Assembly: GCA_902496115.1 (NCBI GenBank)
Contig: CABUZK010000012.1
Location: forward strand, 1 to 45,336
Length of the DNA stretch: 45,336 nucleotides
Source of the DNA: an uncultured Collinsella sp.
Lineage (GTDB): Bacteria; Actinomycetota; Coriobacteriia; Coriobacteriales; Coriobacteriaceae
Direction: 5' to 3'
This document shows, in pieces, positions 38,840 to 45,336 of the stretch (positions are counted from its first letter, which is position 1; each line of letters opens with the position of its first letter). The position numbers and the translations under genes are program-made. The notes under the pieces were generated by a model. That model had not been told where the DNA came from. It searched no databases and saw nothing but the letters and a program-made list of their open reading frames with translations.

Positions 38840-39811
38840 ATGGAACAGTTGAATCTGACGCAGGAATGGGACAAAGTATTCCCCAAAAGCGACAAGGTTG
38901 AGCACAGCAAGGCGACCTTCCATAACTGATACGGCATCACGCTGGTGGCTGACGTCTACGTGCCTAAGAACGCGGAAGGCAAGCTGCCCGCCATCGCTGT
39001 CAGCGGCCCTTTTGGCGCGGTGAAGGAGCAGTCCTCCGGTCTGTACGCGCAGAAAATGGCGGAGCTGGGCTTTTTTGCAATTGCCTTTGACCCGTCCTAT
39101 ACCGGCGAGAGCGGCGGCACGCCCCGCTATGTAGCATCGCCGGACATCAACACCGAGGACTTCTGCGCAGCGGTGGATTTCCTCTCTGTGCAGGAAAGTG
39201 TCGACCCGGAGCGTATCGGCATCATCGGTATCTGCGGTTGGGGTGGCATGGCGATTAACGCCGCGGCCATCGATACCCGTATTAAGGCCACTGCTGCTAT
39301 GACCATGTACGACATGACCCGCGTGACCGCAAACGGCTATTTTGACGCCGAGGATTCCGAGCAGGCACGCTTTGATAAGCGGAAAGCGCTGAACGCGCAG
39401 CGCATCGAGGACTATAAAAACGGCAATTATGCGCTGGCGGGCGGCGTAGTCGATCCACTACCGGAGGATGCGCCGCAGTTCGTGAAGGACTATTTTGCCT
39501 ACTACAAGACTCCTCGAGGCTACCATCCCCGCAGCCTGAACTCAAACGGTGGCTGGAATGTGACGTCCTCGCTGTCCTTTTTGAATATGCCGATTTTGCA
39601 ATATAGCAGCGAAATTCGCTCCGCTGTGTTGCTGGTGCATGGCGAGAAGGCGCACTCCCGCTATTTCAGCGAAACCGCGTACGGCAAGCTGACGGGGGAC
39701 AACAAGGAATTGCTCATTATCCCTGGTGCCAGCCACACCGACCTTTACGATCAGATGGACATCATTCCGTTTGGAAAGCTGAAGGCATTCTTTGAGGAAT
39801 ACCTGAAATAA
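38840..39811 (+). pseudogene. Alpha/beta hydrolase with in-frame TGA
   Basis: Reading from ATG 38840 (MEQLNLTQEWDKVFPKSD) the frame hits TGA at 38927-38929, then continues without a shift as YGITLVADVYVPKNAEGKLP to 39811. The downstream part is a complete alpha/beta hydrolase of about 290 residues; GICGWGGMAINAA is the nucleophile region and has Cys or Gly where Ser might be expected. Related proteins would have Arg (CGA) at the stop, so one C-to-T change explains it. A GTG at 38945 could restart translation but has no good site. DNA here is less GC-rich than the flanks. Confidence 0.75.
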
Positions 39812-39858
39812 GTCGTGCCTTGATTTAATGCCAAGTCTCCAGCAACGATTCTTCTAAA

Positions 39859-39870
39859 GAGTGGGAGTAG
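39859..39870. repeat. GAGTGGGAGTAG signature, isolated copy
   Basis: The same 12-mer that ends repeats at 7284, 12037 and 26875. Here it lies about 90 bp upstream of a flavodoxin gene without the longer repeat. Confidence 0.5.
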
Positions 39871-39956
39871 CTGAAACGAGGCGATTGAATAACCCCATCC
39901 GTTTTGGTTACAAGAAAACATGCTGCGCGCCTGCAGCATGAAGGAGAGGGAATCCT

Positions 39957-40487
39957 ATGAATATCGTTGTATTGAGTGGTAGCCCGCGTAAGGGCGCCAA
40001 TACCGACACCATGGTCGAGGCGTTTGCCGAGACCGCGCGTGAGGGCGGCAATACGGTCGAGGTCATCCGCGTTGCCAGTAAGAAGATTGCTGGTTGTCTG
40101 GGATGTCAGTACTGCTTTACCCATGAGGGCACCTGTGTGCAGAAGGATGACATGGCCGACGTGATCGAGTCGCTGAAAGGCGCCGACATGGTTGTCTTCG
40201 CTTCGCCTATCTACTGGTTTGATATCACTGCGCAGGAGAAGGCCGCCATCGACCGCCTGTACGCCTTCGGTACTACAGGCTTCCCGTTCACCAAGACGGC
40301 CCTTTTGCTCGATAGCCACAGCGCGGGCGTCTATGATGCGGCGATCGCTATGTATAAGTCAACCTGCGCGTACTGCAAGTGGGAGGACCGGGGCATTGTC
40401 ACCATTAGCGGTATGACCGAGCGCGACAGCATGGCATCGTCGCCCAAGTTGGAAGAGGTGCGAGAGCTCGCTCGCAAGCTCGCCTAA
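39957..40487 (+). CDS. Flavodoxin family NAD(P)H-dependent oxidoreductase
   Basis: A 176-residue FMN reductase. VVLSGSPRKGANTDTMVEAF is the FMN loop, followed by a Cys pair region IAGCLGCQYCF typical of iron-sulfur flavoprotein-like reductases, and MVVFASPIYWFDITAQEKAA. GGAGAGGG precedes the start. It could reduce quinones, nitro compounds or flavins. It stands alone apart from a tiny ORF downstream. Confidence 0.87.
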   Translation: MNIVVLSGSPRKGANTDTMVEAFAETAREGGNTVEVIRVASKKIAGCLGCQYCFTHEGTCVQKDDMADVIESLKGADMVVFASPIYWFDITAQEKAAIDRLYAFGTTGFPFTKTALLLDSHSAGVYDAAIAMYKSTCAYCKWEDRGIVTISGMTERDSMASSPKLEEVRELARKLA

Positions 40488-40500
40488 GGACAAGAGGAGC

Positions 40501-40565
40501 GCATGGCAATCAGCGTTGGCGGAAATGCTTGCTGCCCTTACCATGAGGATTGCTGATTGCCATGC
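40501..40565. repeat. 14-bp perfect inverted repeat in convergent intergenic region
   Basis: GCATGGCAATCAGC (40501-40514) pairs with GCTGATTGCCATGC (40552-40565), with a 37-nt loop. It lies between converging genes. It has no T-run, so it is not a standard terminator. Confidence 0.7.
40503..40556 (+). CDS. Possible 17-residue Cys-rich peptide
   Basis: The ORF reads MAISVGGNACCPYHEDC and stop, with AAGAGGAG four bases before the ATG and 15 bp after the flavodoxin stop. It contains a CC pair, a His and a third Cys. Its first codons and stop region form a perfect 14-bp inverted repeat. It may be a real small peptide or a chance ORF in a hairpin. Confidence 0.4.
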   Translation: MAISVGGNACCPYHEDC

Positions 40566-40595
40566 AACGATGCTCCAGCGGACAATTCCGGTGTG

Positions 40596-41690
40596 CTAAA
40601 ACGCCTTCTCGTTCAAGAATTCCCTGAACGCGGGGATGTCAAAGCCAACGAGACCACGCCCGCGCTCTCCGATGACGCCGTCCTCCAGGAGGCGGCGTTT
40701 GTATTGGCTTGCGTAGTTGCTGGCGACGCCCATGCGTTTGGCTATCTCCGAGACTCTACTGGGGCCAGAATCGGGCAGCATTGCGAGCAAAAACTCAATG
40801 TCTTTATCGGAAAGCTCCCGATAGGTCGTTTCGAGAATTCGATCGTGCAGCTCCATACGGGCAAGCAGAGAACCCTGCTGTACATCAGGTGCGCTGATTT
40901 TGGGCGAGTTCTCCGAAACATCCCATGTGCGATATCCGACGAGCTGCATCATGTAGGGGAATCCGTCGACGGCCTTCACAGCATCCTCGAGCGCTTCTGG
41001 TGTGATTGAACGTCCTCCGGCCTCAACGGTTTTGCGGAATGCGTTTGCAATTTCAACGTCAGTGATTCGTCCTAACTGATGATATTGGGAACGCCTGAGG
41101 AACGAGACGGAATCGTTACGCAGCAACGCCGATACTTTGTAGGGCAGCCCTGCCATGAGTAGGGCAACTTTTTTACCTTCGCGTACAAAGTGCTGGTAAA
41201 CAGAGGCAAATTGAAGCATTTCTTCGAGATCTACTGTGACTTCATCGATGGTGATGAGAAGTCCGATGTCATGTTTTTCGAGTTGCTTAAAGATGCCGTT
41301 CATGCGTGTGCGCCAGTTGCCCTGAGCCTCTTGAGCATATGTCCAATCGATGCCCACTGGGCCAATTTGAACACCGTTTATGCGCGCGTGAGGCTGTGAG
41401 AGGTAACTATCTGCGGCTTCTTTGGTTCGCTCGATAATATCTTCGAGCATGCCTGGCATGGCGGAGACATTTGCTGCGATCCAGCTGTGTTCAAGCGCCG
41501 TTTCTGAAAGGAGCGAAAGAAGCGCCGTCTTGCCCGTTCCCCTTGCGCCAGTAAAAATGGTCGACAGGTTGGGATCTCCCGGGCCGTTGATAAAGCCACG
41601 GTTGATGTCACGTAGGATATGCTCGCGACCCGCTAGAAAGGGAGGGACGCTTCCGAACGTCGGGGTAAAGGGGTTCTTGCTGTACTCCAT
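40596..41690 (-). CDS. AAA ATPase with C-terminal winged helix
   Basis: A 364-residue ATPase. Walker A is FTGARGTGKTALL (about 50), the Walker B region LLITIDEVTVDLEEM, and a sensor-like stretch follows. The C-terminal 70 residues form a winged helix (VSEIAKRMGVASNYASQYKR) and end GFDIPAFREFL. Such ORC/Cdc6-like or MNS-type ATPases in Actinobacteria are often annotated only as ATP-binding proteins; the function is unknown. The start at 41690 is set by AAAGGAGC. Three 19-bp tandem repeats fill the leader and run into the ribosome-binding site. Confidence 0.82.
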   Translation of the reverse strand: MEYSKNPFTPTFGSVPPFLAGREHILRDINRGFINGPGDPNLSTIFTGARGTGKTALLSLLSETALEHSWIAANVSAMPGMLEDIIERTKEAADSYLSQPHARINGVQIGPVGIDWTYAQEAQGNWRTRMNGIFKQLEKHDIGLLITIDEVTVDLEEMLQFASVYQHFVREGKKVALLMAGLPYKVSALLRNDSVSFLRRSQYHQLGRITDVEIANAFRKTVEAGGRSITPEALEDAVKAVDGFPYMMQLVGYRTWDVSENSPKISAPDVQQGSLLARMELHDRILETTYRELSDKDIEFLLAMLPDSGPSRVSEIAKRMGVASNYASQYKRRLLEDGVIGERGRGLVGFDIPAFREFLNEKAF

Positions 41691-41699
41691 GGTAGCTCC

Positions 41700-41757
41700 T
41701 TTGCAAGTTTTGCTAATTTTTGCAAGTTTTGCTAACTTTTGCAAGTTTTGCTAACGA
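41700..41757. repeat. Three 19-bp tandem repeats in the ATPase leader
   Basis: TTTGCAAGTTTTGCTAA occurs at 41700-41716, 41719-41735 and 41738-41754. The period is 19 bp, close to two helical turns, and the last copy abuts the Shine-Dalgarno sequence. This suggests binding sites for a dimeric or oligomeric regulator, possibly the ATPase itself. Confidence 0.8.
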
Positions 41758-41791
41758 CTGACCAAAGGGCATCGAAGCAGTGACGCTGACA

Positions 41792-41840
41792 TTTTTTACG
41801 CAGAAAAATAAGCAGAAATCAATTTATCTGCGTTAAAAAA
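41792..41840. repeat. AT-rich inverted repeat upstream of the ATPase gene
   Basis: TTTTTTACGCAGA (41792-41804) and TCTGCGTTAAAAAA (41827-41840) are inverted copies about 22 bp apart. An operator or a bidirectional terminator. Confidence 0.6.
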
Positions 41841-41856
41841 TAGTTGAGAAGAAAAA

Positions 41857-41900
41857 CGACGAGTCCCAGGCGCAATGCCGTTGCGTTCCGGGCCTCGTCG
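41857..41900 (-). terminator. Terminator of the topoisomerase A-subunit gene
   Basis: CGACGAG (41857-41863) pairs with CTCGTCG (41894-41900), with further inner pairing, and a TTTTTCTTC tail on the minus strand. It lies about 37 bp past the stop at 41937. Confidence 0.75.
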
Positions 41901-41936
41901 CTTTGCGAAGTATCTAACGATCTCGTTGCCGTCGTC

Positions 41937-44177
41937 CTAGTCAAACAGGCTCGGCATGTCGTTTTCCTTCATGAGGGCACCGGCGGAGGGCAGACTCTGC
42001 GCGGTGAACTTTTCGGCCGAGACGCCGGCGCCAAGGATCTCCTCGGTTGTGCCGACGGTGGTGACCGAGCGACCCTTCTTAGCCGTAAAGGCCTGGACGC
42101 CCTGCGTGTTGGTGGTCGTCTTGGTCTTGAGCAGCGACGTGTTGAAGTTCATCAGGCGATAGTCGCTCGAGACCAGCGCGATGTCGCGATCTTCCTTGAG
42201 CACCTGGGCATACAGCAGCTTGCTGCCACCGTAGATGGCGTTCTTAAGGCGCTTGCGGTTGGTCTTGGTAACGTATCCGGCAAGTGCGACGCGCACCGCG
42301 CGGCCGTTCTCAAAGACGAACAGCACATCGGCCTTGTAGTCCTCGGGGTCGATGACCCAGATGACGCTCTCGTCGGGTTCCATCTCGAGGTCGGTCGGCA
42401 GGTACGAACCCAGCTGGGCCGACTTGGTGTCCTCAAACGCCGCAACCTTGCACTTGTACACCTGGCTCTTGTTGGTAAAGACCAGCAGCTCGTGGGTGTT
42501 GGAGGACGGGAAATCGATAAAGGGTTTGTCGCCGTCCTTGTACTTGAGCGTGGTCGCCTTCTTGAGCACACGGTCCGTCATCTTCTTAAGGTAGCCGTCG
42601 CGCGAGAGCATGATGGTGACCGGGTACTCCTCGACCTCGGGCTCCAGGCTTACCTCGATAACCTCGTGGGGCTCGATCCTGCCCGTGCGGCGCGGCATCA
42701 CGTACTTCTTGTTGACCGCGGCCAGCTCGTCGCTGATGACCTTCTTGATGTTCTCCTCGCTGGAAAGGATCTCCTCAAGCTCGGCAATCTCGCCCTCGAG
42801 CTTGGCGATGTCCTTGGTGCGATTGAGGATGTACTCCTCGTTGATGTTGCGGAGCTTGAGCTCGGCAACAAACTCGGCCTGGGTTTCGTCGATATCGAAA
42901 CCCTTCATAAGGTTGGGCACGACCTCGGCTTCGAGCTTGGTGCCGCGGATGATGGCGATGGCCTTGTCGATGTCGAGCAAAATCGCCTCGAGGCCGTGCA
43001 GCAGGTGCAGGCGCTCGGACTTTTTGCCCAGGTCAAAGTTAATGCGGCGACGCGTGGACTCAATACGCCATTTGACCCACTCGTGCAGAATCTGGCGCAC
43101 GCCCATAACACGGGGATAGCCGTCGACGAGCACGTTGAAGTTGCACGAGAACGAATCCTGCAGCGTGGTCGAGCGATAAAGCTTCGCCATGAGCTTGTCG
43201 GGGTCGACACCGCGCTTAAGGTCGATGGCGATGCGCAGGCCCGATAGGTCGGTCTCGTCACGGATGTCGGCGATCTCCTTGACCTTGCCCTCTTTGGAAA
43301 GCTTGACGATGCGCTCGATGATGACATCGGTCTTGGTGGTGTAGGGGATCTCGTACACCTCGATGATGCGCTCTTCGGGAATCCAGCGCCAGCGGGAGCG
43401 GATCTGGAAACTGCCAAGGCCGGTCTCGACAATCTTTTCCATCTCCTCGCGGCGGTAGATAATCTCGCCGCCGGTCGAGAAGTCGGGCATGGGCATGTAC
43501 TCGAGCAGATCGCAGTCGGGATCCTGCAGGTAATGCATGGTGGCGGTGCAGACCTCGTTGAGGTTGAAACCGCAGATGTCAGATGCCATGGCGACGCCGA
43601 TGCCCTTGTTGGCCGAGACGAGGATGTTGGGGAACGTGGTGGGCAGCAGGCGCGGCTCCTTCATGGCGCCGTCGTAGCTGTCGACAAAGTCGACCGGGTC
43701 CTTGTCGATGTCCTTGAAGATCTCGGCGCTAATGGGGGAGAGCTTGGCCTCGGTATAACGCGAGGCGGCGTAGCTCAGGTCGCCCGAATAGTACTTGCCA
43801 AAGTTGCCCTTCGACTCCACGAAGGGGGCAAGCAGCGCTTCGTTGCCGGTGGCCAGGCGCACCATCGTCTCGTAGATTGCGGCGTCGCCGTGCGGATTGA
43901 GCTTCATGGTCTGGCCCACGATGTTGGCGCTCTTCTGGCGCTCGCCCTTGAGCAGACCCATCTTGTACATGGTGTAGAGCAGCTTGCGGTGCGAGGGCTT
44001 AAAGCCGTCGATCTCGGGGAACGCACGCGAGACGTTGACGCTCATGGCGTAGGGCATGTAGTTGACCTCGAGCGTCTGCGTGATCGGCTGATCGGTGACC
44101 TCGGAGTGCAGGCCGATGACGTTTTCGGCGTTGACCTGCTTTTTCTTTGGCTGGGTTTTCGTCTTCTTCTTTGCCAC
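41937..44177 (-). CDS. Type IIA DNA topoisomerase subunit A (GyrA/ParC)
   Basis: A 746-residue A subunit. Landmarks are FPEIDGFKPSHRKLLYTMYK, the QRDR-region NPHGDAAIYETMVRLA, and the active-site tyrosine in LSYAASRYTEAKLSP. The C-terminal domain is shorter than in classical GyrA, as in ParC or the second Coriobacteriia/Clostridia topoisomerase. The start codon is GTG with AGAGGAAA upstream. It lies 45 bp after the B-subunit gene on the same strand, forming an operon. It cuts and passes double-stranded DNA for decatenation or supercoil control. Confidence 0.93.
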   Translation of the reverse strand: MAKKKTKTQPKKKQVNAENVIGLHSEVTDQPITQTLEVNYMPYAMSVNVSRAFPEIDGFKPSHRKLLYTMYKMGLLKGERQKSANIVGQTMKLNPHGDAAIYETMVRLATGNEALLAPFVESKGNFGKYYSGDLSYAASRYTEAKLSPISAEIFKDIDKDPVDFVDSYDGAMKEPRLLPTTFPNILVSANKGIGVAMASDICGFNLNEVCTATMHYLQDPDCDLLEYMPMPDFSTGGEIIYRREEMEKIVETGLGSFQIRSRWRWIPEERIIEVYEIPYTTKTDVIIERIVKLSKEGKVKEIADIRDETDLSGLRIAIDLKRGVDPDKLMAKLYRSTTLQDSFSCNFNVLVDGYPRVMGVRQILHEWVKWRIESTRRRINFDLGKKSERLHLLHGLEAILLDIDKAIAIIRGTKLEAEVVPNLMKGFDIDETQAEFVAELKLRNINEEYILNRTKDIAKLEGEIAELEEILSSEENIKKVISDELAAVNKKYVMPRRTGRIEPHEVIEVSLEPEVEEYPVTIMLSRDGYLKKMTDRVLKKATTLKYKDGDKPFIDFPSSNTHELLVFTNKSQVYKCKVAAFEDTKSAQLGSYLPTDLEMEPDESVIWVIDPEDYKADVLFVFENGRAVRVALAGYVTKTNRKRLKNAIYGGSKLLYAQVLKEDRDIALVSSDYRLMNFNTSLLKTKTTTNTQGVQAFTAKKGRSVTTVGTTEEILGAGVSAEKFTAQSLPSAGALMKENDMPSLFD

Positions 44178-44222
44178 GATTTCCTCTTGAACTTCTTATG
44201 GGCCGTCGTTATCGATTTGCTG

Positions 44223-45336
44223 CTATTGCAGGTCCAGCTGGTCCAGGTATTCCTTGCCGTGCTCAGAGATATGGCGCTTGCGGCCTGCCTCGTCGTTGCC
44301 CAGCAACAGGTTGAACATGGTTTCCATCTTGGTGACGTCCTCGGGCTCTACCTTGATCAGGCGGCGCGTCTCGGGGTTCATGGTGGTGAGCCACATCATG
44401 TCCGGGTCGTTCTCACCAAGACCCTTGGAGCGGTTGATGGAGCACTTCTGGTCGCCGATCTCTTTGAGGATGCCGTTCTTCTCGAGCTCGGTGTAGGCAA
44501 AGTAGGTCTTTTCTTTGCAGTTGATCTCGTAGAGCGGCGACTCGGCGATATACACGTAGCCTTCGTCGATAAGTGTGGGCACCAGGCGGTAAAGCATGGT
44601 GAGCACGAGCGTGCGGATGTGGTAACCGTCGACGTCGGCGTCCGTACAGATGATGACCTTGTTCCAGTTGAGGTTGTCCAGGTCGAAGGCACCGAGGTTC
44701 TTGATGCGCTTGTCCTTGATCTCCACGCCGCAGCCCAGCACGCGCATGAGGTCCATGATGATGTCGGACTTAAAGATGCGCGGATAGTCCTCCTTCAGGC
44801 AGTTGAGGATCTTACCGCGGACGGGCATAACGCCCTGGAACTCGGCATCGCGCGACGTGCGAATGGCGCCCGCTGCCGAGTCGCCCTCTACGATGTAGAT
44901 CTCGCGGCGGCTCTTGTCCTTGGAGCGGCAGTCGATGAACTTCTGCACGCGGTTGGCCATGTCGGTCTTTTGCTGCAGGTTGGTCTTGATGCTCTGGCGT
45001 GTCTTCTCGGCATTCTCGCGCGAGCGCTTGTTGATGAGCACCTGCTCCATGATCTTGTTGGCGGCGTCTTTGTTCTCGATCAGGTAGGTCGAGAGGCGCT
45101 CCTTAAAGAAGGCAGTCATGGCCTGCTGGATAAAGCGGTTATTGATGGCCTTCTTAGTCTGGTTTTCGTAGGACGTCTGGGTGGAGAAGCAGTTGGTTAC
45201 CAGCACCAGACAGTCCTGGACGTCTTGCCACTTAATGCCGCTCTCGTTTTTGTTGTACTTGCCCTGTTGCTTAATGTAAGCATCGATGGCACTGGTCAGA
45301 GCGCTGCGGGCGGCCTTCTCGGGCGAGCCGCGATTC
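44223..45336 (-). CDS. Type IIA DNA topoisomerase subunit B (GyrB/ParE), 3' part
   Basis: The reading frame is open to the right window edge, so only the C-terminal 371 residues are seen. The TOPRIM domain is intact: IYIVEGDSAAGAIRTSRD, then the metal-binding DADVDGYHIRTL. RSKGLGENDPDMMWLTTMNP and the ending RKRHISEHGKEYLDQLDLQ are typical. The ATPase domain lies outside the window. It pairs with the A subunit encoded next. Confidence 0.95.
   Translation of the reverse strand, partial: NRGSPEKAARSALTSAIDAYIKQQGKYNKNESGIKWQDVQDCLVLVTNCFSTQTSYENQTKKAINNRFIQQAMTAFFKERLSTYLIENKDAANKIMEQVLINKRSRENAEKTRQSIKTNLQQKTDMANRVQKFIDCRSKDKSRREIYIVEGDSAAGAIRTSRDAEFQGVMPVRGKILNCLKEDYPRIFKSDIIMDLMRVLGCGVEIKDKRIKNLGAFDLDNLNWNKVIICTDADVDGYHIRTLVLTMLYRLVPTLIDEGYVYIAESPLYEINCKEKTYFAYTELEKNGILKEIGDQKCSINRSKGLGENDPDMMWLTTMNPETRRLIKVEPEDVTKMETMFNLLLGNDEAGRKRHISEHGKEYLDQLDLQ

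Noticed and set aside
41700..41757. Coding extension of the ATPase through the tandem repeats
   Set aside because: The extended N-terminus would consist of repeat-encoded Lys/Ala residues, and a proper ribosome-binding site precedes the ATG at 41690.

Overview
The window looks like chromosome of a high-GC gut actinobacterium of the class Coriobacteriia, most likely Collinsella or a close relative. This is inferred from base composition, the kind of mobile element at the left end, twin-arginine lipoproteins with redox partners, and many small oxidoreductases. No rRNA, tRNA or CRISPR array was seen.

Left edge (1-4400, minus strand): the maintenance and early-transfer module of an integrative or conjugative element. 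In order of transcription it holds two small excisionase-like helix-turn-helix proteins, a winged-helix replication-initiator-like protein, a DnaC-like helicase loader, an unknown protein, a PcfB-family relaxase accessory protein and a VirD4-type coupling protein cut by the window edge. A roughly 95-bp element recurs upstream of several of these genes and of yjdF.

Accessory block (4400-12760): a yjdF gene with a candidate riboswitch; an AbiF (Abi_2, HEPN RNase) gene followed by two tandem copies of a small hairpin RNA; a macrolide-resistance pair, mef-like efflux plus msr(D)-like ABC-F ribosome protection, with its own promoter and leader peptide; then a graveyard of fragments (IS3 transposase, DUF4143-type ATPase, orphan yjdF leader, yjdF tail, DUF3800 tail, MTA/SAH nucleosidase tail). 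Repeats of about 400 bp and about 170 bp separate the modules.

Sugar locus (12988-20484, plus strand): a LevR-like regulator with degenerate ATPase motifs, a mannose-family PTS in the order IIB-IIC-IID-IIA, a GH172 (DUF2961) glycosidase and a ROK fructokinase-like kinase. Together they suggest import and cleavage of a fructose-containing disaccharide or difructose compound.

Second accessory block (20580-27040): three less GC-rich methyltransferase genes in one minus-strand operon; an unnamed two-gene unit (23365-25550) whose second product combines a nuclease-like core with a glycine-rich membrane-like region; and a DUF3800 gene preceded by a promoter and a two-hairpin RNA. Related repeats flank the DUF3800 unit. 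AbiF-plus-RNA, DUF3800-plus-RNA and the unnamed two-gene unit are the best candidates for defence or toxin-antitoxin systems.

Redox region (27077-40487): Fe-dependent alcohol dehydrogenase, three aldo/keto reductases (one frameshifted), flavodoxin-like proteins, an EFR1 ferredoxin, lipoprotein hydrolases, a LysR regulator, and a MerR regulator with a CMD-cupin gene and an interrupted alpha/beta hydrolase. A palindrome containing GGTTATA recurs near several of these.

Right edge (40596-45336, minus strand): an AAA ATPase with 19-bp tandem repeats in its leader, then a type IIA topoisomerase A subunit and the 3' part of its B subunit, which is core chromosome.
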